Source: Adiantum capillus-veneris (lineage: Eukaryota > Streptophyta > Polypodiopsida > Polypodiales > Pteridaceae). Taken from it: a stretch of DNA of 64,000 nucleotides. The DNA lies in assembly GCA_014529385.2 (NCBI GenBank), contig CM043966.1, positions 101,351,587 through 101,415,586 of the forward strand, read 5' to 3'. Position 1 is the first letter of the stretch. Every line of letters starts with the position of its first letter. The position numbers and the translations under genes are program-made. Positions 53,532 through 63,999 of this stretch are shown in pieces. Below the pieces are notes generated by a model that had not been told where the DNA came from, did not search any database, and saw only the letters and a list, made by a program, of their open reading frames with translations.

Positions 53532-54494
53532 GGAAAGAGAGTGATTAGGAGTGAGGTTAAGATCCAAGTGTAATTTGTACAAATGAAGCTTGATTAGGGA
53601 CATTCAACCAATGAAGAAGCTCCTTCCAAGTGATTTGTTGACCAATTAGCTCCATCATCACTTGTGTTGTCTTCACTCCTTCCTCCATAGCTTGAGTCCA
53701 AGAGCTTCCTTATTTTAAAATGTAAAGAATCTACATAAAATCAACACATATCTAGTAATAATAGAAAGGGGTTGAATGAGAACTTATGAATTACAACAAG
53801 ATTAAGCATGACTTGAGAGGTGATTAGAAGAGGAATTTTGAGCTTGAGAGAGAGGAGGAAGGAGAGGAGGGTGAGAAGACTAATGGCTGATTTTTAGAGA
53901 AGGTCTCAATGTGGGAAAGGAAGGGTGTGTGTGTGTAAAGGTAGAGGGGGTGGTCTCCACCACGGTTGAAAAAACTGGCGTCCGCCATTTTGGCCATATC
54001 TCCTAGACCGTAGATGCAAAAATTATTAAAAAAATATGGCCAGAATCTCCAGCTCATCAGCTACAACTTTGATGAAGACAACTTTTCTTGGATCGAAATG
54101 GAAGTATTTTTTAAAAAATTCAGCAAAATCATGTGTCTGGTTCCTTCCTTTACCAAGTCTTCCACTTGGGTCCCATTTGTTTGAATCATCATATGGCTCC
54201 AAAGCCATGATGATATGAGCCACTCATGACCCTTGAATCATGGGTGCATGGCTCCACAATCACATCATATCTTTTCTTTTCACATTTACATATTTTCCCT
54301 TCCCTTTACCACTAGGTTCTCCCTCTACCTTTCACCTCCGGTGAACTAGTCAAGAAAAAATTCCTGTCAAATCTTTTTTTTAAAAAATTTTTCCAAGAGG
54401 TTGTTCTCACTCTTTCTTTTATTGTAAACTTCTAGAAGCAAGGAAAACCAACAAAATATGATAAACAAAAATTTGTGACAGGCTCGGATCATAG

Positions 54495-54506
54495 CCCCCC
54501 CAAACC
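54495..54506 (-). promoter_or_regulatory. polypurine tract of F2
   Basis: Minus strand GGTTTGGGGGGG, then CTA and TGATCCGAGCC. The T triplet makes it less pure than in family A. Confidence 0.6.
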
Positions 54507-54532
54507 TGGCTAGGGGTATTTATGCCTCTAGC

Positions 54533-55690
54533 CTACTTTCTTTGATCTTGAGCTGACCTTATCCTGATGTGATAAGGCTTTAGACGCCATCCATTTGTCC
54601 TGGTCTTGTGCACTTTACCATCAATGTCTTGAAGTCTATAAGAGCCATTTTTGAACTTTTTGGTGACCAAGAACGGGCCTTCCCATCGGAAAAGAAACTT
54701 TCCATCCTTACGAGTGTCGAAGCGATTGTCATATCGAAGCACTAGAGATCCGTTTTTGATGTCTTTGGATGCTAGCTTTTTGTTGAACTTTTCTCTGCGC
54801 TTCTCTGCTTCTTGAGAATAGTGGTTGATGGCTTCTTCACGATCCAATTGCAGCCTCTCTAGATCCATGATCCTTTGATGTACTTTCTCCTTTTGAGAGC
54901 CTACCTGGCTACCCAATATTCGAAGACTTGTTAACTTCACTTCAATGGGCAAAATCGCCTCCTTTCCATAAACCAAATGAAAGGGTGTGTACCCTAATGT
55001 GGTTTTGAAGGAGGTTCTATAGGCCCATAGAGCTCCATTCAGGTGTTTGTCCCAATCTTAGCGCCTGGCATGTACCTGTTTGGTGAGAATTTTGCAAATG
55101 ATTCCATTTACCTTTTCCACCAAACCATTGCACTGAGGGTAGTAAGGAGTAGAGTGTTGATGCTGAATATTTAGCTTCTTCATGAGTTCTCCTACCAAGT
55201 CTGCTCTAAACCCTGGTCCTCTCTCAGATAGTATTTTAAGAGGGGTGCCAAACCGGCAACAGATGTGGTCAAATATGAACTGACTCACATCCTTAGCAGT
55301 AATTCTATTGGTCGGCATAGCCTCAGCCCATCTAGTCATGTAGTCTACTCCCATGATGATGTACTCTTTACCTGACTGAGTGCGTGGTAGAGGTCCTATG
55401 GCATCAATTCCCCACTTCTCAAAGGGCCCATATACCTTTATTGGGTTCTGAGGTTCATCTATGAGCCGTCGTGGTCCTGCTTTCTGACATTCATCACATG
55501 TTTGACACCAGTATTTGACATCACGATGAACACTTGGCCAAGTAATCCCAGCTTGTAGAACCTTTCTACTAGTGACGTCGTGTGCAAAGTGTCCTCCGCA
55601 CATATCATCGTGACAAGCTTTTAAAATCTCTTCAATTTCACTCTTCAAAGGCACTCTCCTAAGCACACCATCCTTACCAAGACAATACAA
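54533..55690 (-). pseudogene. integrase of F2
   Basis: Zinc-binding region (CHDDMCGGHFAHD ... WCQTCDEC), then WGIDAIGPLPRTQSGKEY, YMTRWAEAMP, ILSERGPGFRADLVGE (second catalytic Asp is Glu), PYYPQCNGLVEKVNG, a TAA at 55058, then FHLVYGKEAILP and the C-terminal domain (LRYDNRFDTRKDGKF, RWEGPFLV, THKTRTNGWRLKP-type) to 54533. Apart from the TAA the frame is continuous. The Asp-to-Glu change would probably inactivate strand transfer. Confidence 0.85.
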
Positions 55691-55701
55691 GTCATCATTT
55701 A

Positions 55702-57489
55702 CTATGCGATACCGGTAGCCTTCCTAGCTAACCATCGCCTTTCCCCTGCATTCAAGTGTTTAGGAGCCTCTCCTTGCTCCAGAATGTGCATAATATCTTC
55801 CAAGTCCTCCTTGCCTTGCTGAAGTGGAATTTTGATGGCCACTGCTCCCACTATTGACTCATTTAACTTTGATGATGCTAGGTGGTCTGCATCCTTGTTC
55901 TGGTCTCTTGGCACATGATGTACTTGTGCCTCCCTAAATCTCCTCATAAGAGCTTTTCTTTCTCTCATTTTAGTAGAGAGACGGGCATTTTTGCAAGCCC
56001 ATGTACCTTGCATTTGCCTTACCAAAAGCATGGAGTCACCAAAAGCGTTTAATCTCTTAATTGAATTATCGAGGCACCAACAAAGGCCATGAATTAGAGC
56101 ATGATATTCTGCTTCATTGTTGGAGTGGACATCTTCTAGAGTGATCCCTTCACCATGGATCCTCTCTCCCAATGGAGATAAGACCACGATGCCTGCAGCT
56201 GCCTTATCCTTGGTTCTCTTGTATGCTCCATCAAAGTAGAGGCTATAAGCATTGACCAAAGCCTCTGGAGCTGGAGGTGGTGGAAGTTCCTTTCTCTTCA
56301 AATGGAAAACTTTTTCATAGCACTTGTTTGTTAAAATGTCGGCTAAGCATGCTGGAGTTGTTCTTTCAACCTGTATTGTATAATCAAACTCTTGAAGTCG
56401 CACCACCCACTTTGCTATTTTGTCAGAGATTTCCATATGTTGTAGTGCATAGGGAAACATATCCTCCACAGTAATAATTACAAACCTCTTCGGCAGCAAG
56501 TATGGCCGAAATTTGGTTACCGCAAACATGAGAGCTAACACTAGCTGTTCCATCAGGGTGTAGGCCTTCTCTGTGTTTTCCACGAGGCGGCTAGCAAAAT
56601 ACACAGGCCTCATAAAGGATGTTTTAGGATCTTTTTGTAGGAGGGCAGCACCAATGGCCTCTTCTCCCACACTAGGGTTTACAAAGAATGTTTCTTCCCA
56701 ACAAGGTTGGAGGATTACAGGGAGTGACCCTAACATTTTTTTAATCTCTCTAAAATGCCCATCACTTTCTTCACTCCAAACAAGCGTCTCTTGACGAGTC
56801 AGCTGTTGTAGAGGAAATATCACTTGGGAGAGTAAGTGTATGAATCTACTCAAATATCTTAGCTTTTGCAAGAAAGAGATTAATTGTTTGATGGAAGTTG
56901 GGGAAGGTAGATTTAGCAATGTTTCTATCTTTTCAGGATCTACCTCGATTCCATCAATGGACACTACATGCCCTAGTAGTGTAACCTTGCTTTCCCCAAT
57001 GTGACATTTGTCCTTGTTTAGTTGTCCACCCAGCTTAGCTAAACGAGTAAATCCTTCATCAATCTTGCCGAGATGCATACTTTTGGAGCTGTAAATACAA
57101 AAGTCATCTATGAAAACCCTTATGGACTTACCAAAGTAAGGTTGTAAGACCATGTTCATGAATCGTTGAAAGGTGGCTGGAGCGTTGGTGAGACCAAAAG
57201 GCATGACTCGAAATGCAAAACATCCCCATGGTGTGATGAAAGTAGTCTTTTTCTGGTCCTCCTCTGCAATGCGTATTTGAAAGTAGCCAGAGTAGCCATC
57301 ACACACTGTGTATCTCTCATGGCCTGCTACTTCATTTAGAATCTCATCTTGAAATGGGAGAGGGAAGTGGTCCCTCTTTGTTGCAGCATTTAGTGGCTTG
57401 TAATCCACGCACACTCGCCATTTACCATTCTTCTTTGGCCTCACCACTACTGGGGAGACCCATTCTGAATATTCTACTGGGTATATGAA
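55702..57489 (-). pseudogene. reverse transcriptase, RNase H and second RNase H of F2
   Basis: RT: SPVVVRPKKNGKWRVCVDYK, DGYSGYFQIRIAEEDQ, FRVMPFGLTNAPATFQRFMN and FIDDFCIYSS. First RNase H: FFVNPSVGEEAIGAALLQKD, VYFASRLVENTEKAYTLME. Second RNase H (about 56240-55840): LYFDGAYKRTKDKAAAGIVV, SNNEAEYHALIHGL, AFGDSMLLVRQM, NKDADHLASS, with D, E, D, D all in place. The frame is open for 581 codons. It is bounded by TGA at 57490 (Gly codon in F1) upstream and a 1-nt deletion near 55720 downstream. Confidence 0.9.
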
Positions 57490-58383
57490 TCATGCTTCTA
57501 AGAGTCTCTTCACCTCAGACAACAGTGAATTTTGTTGCACAACTCCTAATCTTCTTAGTTTTTGTACTACTGGCTTGCTCCCTTCTTTTAGATGGATATG
57601 ATGCTTCACTGCAGTGACACCTGTAATGTGAGTGTAATCAGAAATAAACAATGATGCATGCTTCTTGAGAACATTTACATAACCCTCCTTTTCTTCTTCC
57701 TTTATATCCTTGGATAACATCTCCTCTAGGCTGGCATCCCACACCTTCTCCATTTGGATCCTTGGGTTGTCTTCTGATGAGGTAGTTTCCTTTATGGTGA
57801 CGCCCATGACTTCGAGAGTGCTATCACTCTCTTCACTTGAACTCTCTTCCTCGTCCATGGATGAGGAGCATCCGCTTGAGCTCCACTCATCAGCTGACGT
57901 CTCTAGTTCAAGGTTCTCTTGTCGCCCATTCTTTAGGTTATAAACCACCTTCTGACTATGGCCACCCATGCGAGGCCTCAACTCCAAGTCTCCTGTTGCC
58001 CAATCTTGCCTAGCTCCTATACCCATGAGCCAAGGTCGTCCTAAAATAAGGGGGTATCCTTCTCCCTTTACTGGCATTACATAAGCATCAACCTCTGTAG
58101 TGATTCCAAAAACAGAAACTCTCAAAGCTTTCACTACACCCACACAAGTGACAGAGACATTATTGGCCATTTTTGCCCTAAAGTTTGATGATTCCATTAC
58201 CTCTAAACCCAATTGATGCATTAGCTTTTCTGTCATGACACAAACCTCTGCTCCACTGTCAATGTAAGTTTTTGGAATCCGTTGTCCCTTGATTTGAGCC
58301 TCCACCAAAGGCACTATATCCTTGAGACCATATGCTTTGATTACACTTACTAGCTTACTTCGTTTTTCCCTCGTGCTCACCAT
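57490..58383 (-). pseudogene. protease and RT N-terminus of F2
   Basis: MVSTREKRSKLVSVIKAYGL, then QIKGQRIPKTYIDSGAEVCV (a canonical D-S-G, unlike the D-G-G of F1, B and interior 2) and YPLILGRPWLM. A Ser/Glu-rich linker (~57900-57770) precedes LRRLGVVQQNSLLSEVKRLL. In frame with gag (one TAA between them) and with the RT after a TGA. Confidence 0.85.
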
Positions 58384-58386
58384 TTT

Positions 58387-59691
58387 TTACCATTGTCGTC
58401 GAAGCTTTGGGGAGATATGGAGTAGTTGTGGCCAAGTCATCTTTGGTCCTTGAGAACTCACATCAGCTGTCAAGTCATAAGGTTGTGTCCGAGATCCCAT
58501 AGGGAAATCAGAGATGTCAATTTGAGACCTAGTACGGGTCTTTCTCTTCTTGGCTTCATCTTTAGCTGCCCGAGATGTACTTGCTTCATTGCTTGCATCC
58601 TTGCTTGTTTCTTTACCTACTTCATCTTGGACACACACACGTTTGATAGGCATTGTAGCCACTTCATCTATCTTCATCTTTCCTTTAGCTATTTCTTCCT
58701 GGTTGCTTCTGCCCTTGAGGACCTCCTCCATCCTTATGATGCTCACATTTGGTTGAGTAGCAGGGGCTTGAGCTTGAGCACGAGGTGGCTGCAAAATTTG
58801 AGGTTGCGGTTGCTCTTGTGCTTGAGCTCTAGCACGGGGAGGACTTACTTGTTGTCGAGGACCTCTGACAGGGTAGTCATATCTTCTGGGATGAGGGCAA
58901 TTATATATGCCGTGGCCATTTTCCCCACAATTGTAACACAACATTTCCCTTGCTTGACGTCGCATTGGTGGCCGATTCCCACCATTTCCCTCAATAGGCC
59001 TTCTTGCACCCTGCACAAGATTTACTCTCAACCCCTCTAGCTGGTTTGTGAGATTGTTTATTTGTTGGAGCATATCTTCTTGTTGACCTCTATTGAGGTC
59101 TGGTGCATTAGGCACATTTGGAGGTATGTGAGAAGCTTCCATAGTTGTGATATTGCCTCCCAAAGCTAGCTGGTCAGCTTGGGCTTGATAGAGAATCTTT
59201 CTATTCTTTTCCCTAGCAATTCTTAAGGCATCTTCAAAAGCATTTGGAAATTTGCTCTTTACCTTCTCCCTTAGCAAGGGGTACAAACCTGAGATAAATC
59301 GATCCTTTTGGAGGCAATTGGGAGCTCTCTCACCAGGATTTAGTGAGTCTGACCATTGCCCCCAAAGTTTCAGAAAACCTTCCTCATAAGTTGCATAACC
59401 ATGAGGGTCAACTTGATGAAGGGCCAGAAGCCGTTGCCATAGTTCTTCTACCGAATTGGCTCGTTGAAATCTTCGTAGGAAAGCCGCCTTCAATCCCTCC
59501 CAATCAATTCTTTGGGTTGGATCTAGAGCCTGGAACCATACCCTAGCTTCTTCTTTGAGCACCAAAGGAAAAGCTCTCAATTTCAATGCTTCGTCATCCC
59601 TCCCAGAGACAAGGAAAGCCATATCCAAGTTATCCAAAAAATCCTCAGCATTTTCCCCACTACGCCCAAAAAAATTTGGGAAAGCCATCAT
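58387..59691 (-). CDS. gag of F2
   Basis: I choose the ATG at 59691 (MMAFPNFFGRSGENAEDFLD); upstream codons are in frame but start at TTG. The core has EARVWFQALDPTQRIDWEGL, EELWQRLLALHQVDPHGYAT and KDRFISGLYPLLREKVKSKF. The zinc knuckle is CYNCGENGHGIYNC (CX2CX4HX4C). A basic, Ala-rich C-terminus leads to QIDISDFPMG and MTWPQLLHISP, ending at TAA 58387-58389. The frame continues straight into the protease; F1 has a Lys codon (AAA) at this stop. So the TAA is either a point mutation or a readthrough signal. Confidence 0.85.
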   Translation of the reverse strand: MMAFPNFFGRSGENAEDFLDNLDMAFLVSGRDDEALKLRAFPLVLKEEARVWFQALDPTQRIDWEGLKAAFLRRFQRANSVEELWQRLLALHQVDPHGYATYEEGFLKLWGQWSDSLNPGERAPNCLQKDRFISGLYPLLREKVKSKFPNAFEDALRIAREKNRKILYQAQADQLALGGNITTMEASHIPPNVPNAPDLNRGQQEDMLQQINNLTNQLEGLRVNLVQGARRPIEGNGGNRPPMRRQAREMLCYNCGENGHGIYNCPHPRRYDYPVRGPRQQVSPPRARAQAQEQPQPQILQPPRAQAQAPATQPNVSIIRMEEVLKGRSNQEEIAKGKMKIDEVATMPIKRVCVQDEVGKETSKDASNEASTSRAAKDEAKKRKTRTRSQIDISDFPMGSRTQPYDLTADVSSQGPKMTWPQLLHISPKLRRQW

Positions 59692-59711
59692 AAAAGTGGG
59701 TTGCCTTCCTC

Positions 59712-59924
59712 TCAATATAGCACAAAGATGAAAACGTCTAGGAACAAATCATATCTTATTAAGGGTAGAATAAATGGATTGATAGATGCATTAATCTCAA
59801 CTAGACGACGAGGGCCTAGTAAGTTACTTATGATGTTTTGGAACCTAAGCTTTGTGCTAGCTATTATATGCACAGTTTGTCTAGCAAGAGGTTGAAAAGG
59901 TCCATATAAATCCCTATGATTCAT
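59712..59924 (-). CDS. leader ORF type a of F2 (70 aa)
   Basis: MNHRDLYGPFQPLARQTVHI ... INASINPFILPLIRYDL, ending VLY. Homologous to 18035-18247 in family A. It ends ~20 nt before the gag ATG, in a different frame from gag, and follows ORF b in the same frame after one TAA. Confidence 0.65.
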   Translation of the reverse strand: MNHRDLYGPFQPLARQTVHIIASTKLRFQNIISNLLGPRRLVEINASINPFILPLIRYDLFLDVFIFVLY

Positions 59925-59933
59925 GGAGTATGC

Positions 59934-60143
59934 TTAAAGCAAGATGAAGATGTGAACATCAAAAGAGACATTATACTCCAAAATAGGAAATATTATAGGG
60001 TCAGGGGACAACAATATCTCTGTCAACCTCTCAGCTCCAAAATAGAAGACCAATCTTTGTTGGAAAAAAATCTTTCTATCAATGCGCACATTCACCCTAA
60101 TATTCTGAACTGATTGAAAGTTGTAGAAAATGGGATTATTCAT
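59934..60143 (-). CDS. leader ORF type b of F2 (69 aa)
   Basis: RIDRKIFFQQRLVFYFGAER and LTEILLSPDPIIFPILEYN, ending VHIFILL. Homologues: 18269-18487 (A) and 63593-63760 (F1, broken). The stop context is TTT-TAA-GCA, as at the end of ORF a in family A. Confidence 0.65.
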   Translation of the reverse strand: MNNPIFYNFQSVQNIRVNVRIDRKIFFQQRLVFYFGAERLTEILLSPDPIIFPILEYNVSFDVHIFILL

Positions 60144-60176
60144 TGGTGCATTAAATACAAACTTCCATGAAGCACT

Positions 60177-60680
60177 TCATTGAAGTTGAGCTCTCTTGGA
60201 TCCCACCATTTGAGAGATGCGAAGAATTTGCTCACCAGTGATTAGCCTGGCTTTGGTGTGACCATCTTCAGCTTTGTAGAGTTCATAGGGTTCGATGGCT
60301 ACCCTCTCAACCACCTTGAGCCTTCTTGCTAGTAGTAGTTGGAGTGCATCACCATATGTAGCCTCTTGCCAATACCGCACCCCATTGATGTGTAGCTCCC
60401 CCTCCAAAAACTTGTTAACACCCGAGTTTGAGAGTGCTTTCACCACCTGAAGTCGAGGCTTCAAAGGAAGTGTCTTCACACTAGCCACAAAGCACTCAAC
60501 ACAATTTTTTGACCTAGGGACTTGATGACTACAAGATTTTCCTTGAAGCAAAGAAGGGTGTGTGTAGTTAACTCTCTTTACCCGCATACGTGCCGTTTGT
60601 CGATAAAGACGCTTCTTTTCTCGAGCTTCTTGGGGAGACCATAGTGGAAGTCTCGGAGAATTTGATGGATCTTCCTTCAT
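60177..60680 (-). CDS. 167-aa leader ORF of F2
   Basis: Starts at ATG 60680, 27 nt after the PBS. The N-terminal half is basic (REKKRLYRQTARMRVKRVNY); the C-terminal half has GDALQLLLARRLKVVERVAI and ITGEQILRISQMVG. A homologous stretch in F1 (63853-64000, GNYLQLLLAKSLGVVRRIAI) shows it is a family feature. It is absent from family A interiors, where the leader is shorter. No known domain recognised. It precedes ORFs b, a and gag on the same RNA, so it would be translated first unless the RNA is spliced. Confidence 0.6.
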   Translation of the reverse strand: MKEDPSNSPRLPLWSPQEAREKKRLYRQTARMRVKRVNYTHPSLLQGKSCSHQVPRSKNCVECFVASVKTLPLKPRLQVVKALSNSGVNKFLEGELHINGVRYWQEATYGDALQLLLARRLKVVERVAIEPYELYKAEDGHTKARLITGEQILRISQMVGSKRAQLQ

Positions 60681-60707
60681 AGGATTGACAGAGCATTGCT
60701 CGAGAAC

Positions 60708-60725
60708 TCCTCAGTGGGGGCACCA
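60708..60725 (-). promoter_or_regulatory. primer-binding-site-like sequence of F2
   Basis: Minus strand TGGTGCCCCCACTGAGGA, five bases after the LTR end (GTCA, then TAAAT). Identical to the family A site at 3530. Confidence 0.65.
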
Positions 60726-60845
60726 ATTTATGACGAAGGAAATTTGGAATGGCGGCCTCTACACCAAAACAAACTCCATTGCGCCACAAGGGAAATGAGA
60801 TAAGGGCACCACCTAGTCTTGGAAGCGTGGGCTAGGACCGCTACA

Positions 60846-60848
<3 letters not shown>

Positions 60849-60905
<57 letters not shown>
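60849..60905. repeat. (GA)n microsatellite in the 5' LTR of F2
   Basis: About 28 GA units. Confidence 0.95.
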
Positions 60906-60909
<4 letters not shown>

Positions 60910-61226
60910 TCACTATGAATGAAGCATTAACCTTAGTGTGTGTACAAGGAATGGATGATCTCAAACACTCCCAACACAAATAGTCATGTAGATTACCAAA
61001 CAACCACTCAAGGATTAGCCAAGATCACATCAAGCACTCTCACACACCTATAAAAGATTTCTCTTAATAAACATAAGTAAGAGGAGGAGAGGTTACTAGC
61101 ATGAAACAATTTGCACTCTAGAATGTGCAAGAATAGAGTGAATGAATGAGCTTATGGGCTCATGGTGAGTGACACAAAGACTCAATGGGGCTGAGGGAGG
61201 CTTGAAATTACAAAGGGGAAGGCCTC

Positions 61227-61234
61227 TTTATATA
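61227..61234 (-). promoter_or_regulatory. TATA box of the F2 5' LTR
   Basis: TATATAAA on the minus strand, about 870 nt upstream of the leader ORF start region; would drive F2 RNA. Confidence 0.6.
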
Positions 61235-62107
61235 GGAAAGAGAGTGATTAGGAGTGAGTTTAAGATCCAAGTGTAATTTGTACAAATGAAGCTTGATTAG
61301 GGACATTCAACCAATGAAGAAGCTCCTTCCAAGTGATTTGTTGACCAATTAGCTCCATCATCACTTGTGTTGTCCTCACTCCTTCCTCCATAGCTTGAGT
61401 CCAAGAGCTTCCTTATTTTAAAATGTAAAGAATCTACATAAAATCAACACATATCTAGTAATAATAGAAAGGGGTTGAATGAGAACTTATGAATTACAAC
61501 AAGATTAAGCATGACTTGAGAGGTGATTAGAAGAGGAATTTTGAGCTTGAGAGAGAGGAGGGGAAGAAGACTAATGGCTGATTTTTAGAGAAGGTCTCAA
61601 TGTGGGAAAGGAAGGGTGTGTGTGTGTAAAGGTAGAGGGGGTGGTCTCCACCACGGTTGAAACTCCAGCTTATCAGCTACAACTTTGATGAAGACAACTT
61701 TTCTTGGATCGAAGTGGAAGTATTTTTTTAAAAATTCAGCAAAATCATGTGTCTGGTTCCTTCCTTTACCAAGTCTTCCACTTGGGTCCCATTTTTTTGA
61801 ATCATCATATGGCTCCAAAGCCATGATGATATGAGCCACTCATGACCCTTGAATCATGGGTGCATGGATCCACAACCACATCATATCTTTTCTTTTCACA
61901 TTTACATATTTTCCCTTCCCTTTACCACTAGGTTCTCCCTCTACCTTTCACCTCCGGTGAACTAGTCAAGAAAAAATTCCTATCAAATCTTTTTTTTTTT
62001 AAATTTTTCCAAGAGGTTGTTCTCACTCTTTCTTTTATTGTAAACTTCTAGAAGCAAGGAAAACCAACAAAATATGATAAACAAAAATTTGTGATAGGCT
62101 CGGATCA

Positions 62108-62111
62108 ATGT
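62108..62111. repeat. right 4-bp target duplication (ATGT) of F2
   Basis: Matches 53026-53029. Confidence 0.55.
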
Positions 62112-63500
62112 CAACGAGATCCCTTCCAGAGATAGCCCTAGCTATCCTTGGTCTTGATTTCTTCGTACTCACCATTTTTTTCCATTGCCTCCTCATTCTT
62201 GGTGCAAGGTGGAGTAATTGGGGCCAAATTATCTTTGAGCCCTGCATCAATACATCCTGGACTAAGTCATAGGGTTTTGCATACTCACCTAGTGAGAAAT
62301 CCACAATGTCTATCTTCCGTCGCGGCTTAGCTGCTTGCTTGCTAGACTCGGCCTTCCCTTTCATTTTCTCTTCTCTTTGAGAGGCTTCCTCGTGCCTGGC
62401 ACGCTTCACTCCCATAGCATCCACTTCTTCTACCTTTGCTTTCCCTTTGTGCTTCTCTTGAACTGACTCTTCTACCTTTGCCTTCCCTTTAGCCTCCAAG
62501 CTAATAGCACTCACCGCTTGGTTTAGAGCAGGTGGTGGGGGTAGTGGTGGAATGAGAGGTTGTGGTGGTGGTTGTTGTTGTATACGTGGTCGAAGGATTT
62601 GGACCGGTGGAATCGGCCCTGGTTGCCTGGGTGGTGGGGGTCTTGCCCTTGGTGGAGAGATCTAATTCTATCTCCCCCCTCTATTGAAATTTTGCCTCCT
62701 TGGATGTGGACAGTAGTACATATACCATGGCCGTCTTCCCCGCAATTGTAGCACTGGTACTCTTGGTTCTGTCTTCGTTGTCCCCTCCCTTGTCCTAGAT
62801 TCCTGACGGGTGCATGCCCTTGATGCACTAGATACACGGATAAACTCTCTAGTTGGGTGGTGATGCGATTTAGCAGGTCTTGTTACTCCTCTGATGCCTC
62901 TTGTGGTTGGGCTCTATGGATGGTTGTTGCAGTCACTGGGGTTGGTCGGACCGAGCTTGTTTCCTCTGACTCGTTTACTCTTGCTTGCATGCATAGCTTC
63001 TTGTCTTTAAGGCCGGCTACTTCCATTGCCAACTCATATGTTGCAGGAAACCTTCCCTTCACCTTCTCTCTAAGCGGCGACCACAGATCAGACAATGAAA
63101 TAGTCCTTATTTTTGAAATTAGGTTCTCCTTGGCCTTCCTCTAGTGAGGCAACCCATCTCTCCCATAAGTTCACAAACTTGGACTCGTAGGTGTCATACT
63201 CTAGCAGATGTCCCTACTTCAATTCCGTCAGTAGCTACCATAGCTTCTCCGAGGTTGTGACTCCACCAAACCTCTTTACAAAGGCAGCCTGTAACACATC
63301 CCATGCATTCTTGGTAGCCTAGGGCAATGCATTGTACGAGGACTTGGCCTCTACTTTCATCAGTAGAGGAAAAATTCGATGTCGTGAAGCATCGTCATCT
63401 TTGTTGGAGACCACACAGCAATGTTGAAATCATCCAAAAAGTCGGTGGTGAGATCTTCTCCCTTCTTTCCATTGAACATGGGGAAAGAAACACTTGCCAT
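62108..63500 (-). pseudogene. gag of F1
   Basis: ATG at 63500: MASVSFPMFNGKKGEDLTTD, then frameshifts and stops through 63460-63100, SDLWSPLREKVKGRFPATYE, a zinc-knuckle remnant CYNCGEDGHGIC (the last spacing is lost), and a basic C-terminus (KPRRKIDIVDFSLGEYAKPY, IIWPQLLHLAPRMRRQW) running in frame into KKMVSTKKSRPRIARAI and RDLVDI at the F2 insertion point. Confidence 0.75.
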
Positions 63501-63592
63501 GGTAGTAACTCAGGAAATTACAAACTCTTTTTTTTTTAATACTAACAACAGTAGCAGCTCATAGCGGCTTTTTACAGAGTTGGGTGGATAGA

Positions 63593-63760
63593 TTAAAACA
63601 AGATAAAGATAGAAACATTAAAGGAATGGTGGTAGTCCAATATGGGGAGAATGATAGGGTTTGGGGAATTAAGGATTTCTCCTAGCACAACCACACTCGA
63701 TCTTCTATTGGTAGAAGATTTTCCTATGTACATAGATATTCACATGCATATGCTGCAGGA
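63593..63760 (-). pseudogene. broken leader ORF type b of F1
   Basis: In two frames: VNIYVHRKIFYQ, then a stop and a frameshift, then GEILNSPNPIILPILDYHHS and FNVSIFILF followed by TAA. Its position between the 167-aa ORF and gag matches F2. ORF a is not found between it and the F1 gag. Confidence 0.6.
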
Positions 63761-63852
63761 ATCTGAACGGGAATGATGTCGGTCCGTTTTCCATCATGCA
63801 CAGAGGGTGGAGTACTTACTTATACTCTTACCATGTGAGTACTGATGAGTCA

Positions 63853-63999
63853 TCACATCCAGAGGAGGTCGTGGCCTTTCATGGGCTCTACCTTTCCTTC
63901 GTCGATCAGCACGTACAGGGTGATGGCGATGCGTCTGACCACTCCTAGACTTTTGGCTAGCAACAACTGCAAATAATTACCGCAGTCGGCGTGTTGCAT
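63853..63999 (-). pseudogene. remnant of the long leader ORF in F1 (runs off the window)
   Basis: CGNYLQLLLAKSLGVVRRIA and DEGKVEPMKGHDLLW correspond to the C-terminal half of the F2 167-aa ORF. It ends at a stop at 63853-63855, slightly earlier than in F2. The 5' part is beyond 64000. Confidence 0.55.

Larger units (their letters stand above)
53030..54491 (-). repeat. 3' LTR of F2
   Basis: Minus strand from TGATCCGAGCC (54491) to the end at 53030; the last bases read GTGA instead of GTCA, a one-base difference from the other LTR. TATATAAA (minus) is at 53524-53531, and a (GA)n tract at 53149-53202 lies in the transcribed part. Confidence 0.88.
53030..62107 (-). mobile_element. element F2: near-complete Tat-like gypsy retrotransposon
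   Basis: 9.1 kb with two very similar LTRs (1462 and 1377 bp; the size difference comes mainly from one ~75-bp deletion), PBS, leader ORFs, gag, protease, RT, two RNase H domains, integrase and PPT. Visible lesions are few: TAA between gag and protease, TGA in the RT N-terminus (57490), a 1-nt loss near 55720, TAA in integrase (55058) and an Asp-to-Glu change in the integrase active site. It inserted into the F1 polyprotein and is the best template for the clade in this window. Confidence 0.9.
60731..62107 (-). repeat. 5' LTR of F2
   Basis: Minus strand from TGATCCGAGCC (62107) to CGTCA (60731). Nearly identical to 53030-54491 except for ~75 bp missing near 61660 and a ~10-bp difference near 61565. 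TATATAAA (minus) at 61227-61234; (GA)n at 60849-60905. Confidence 0.9.
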
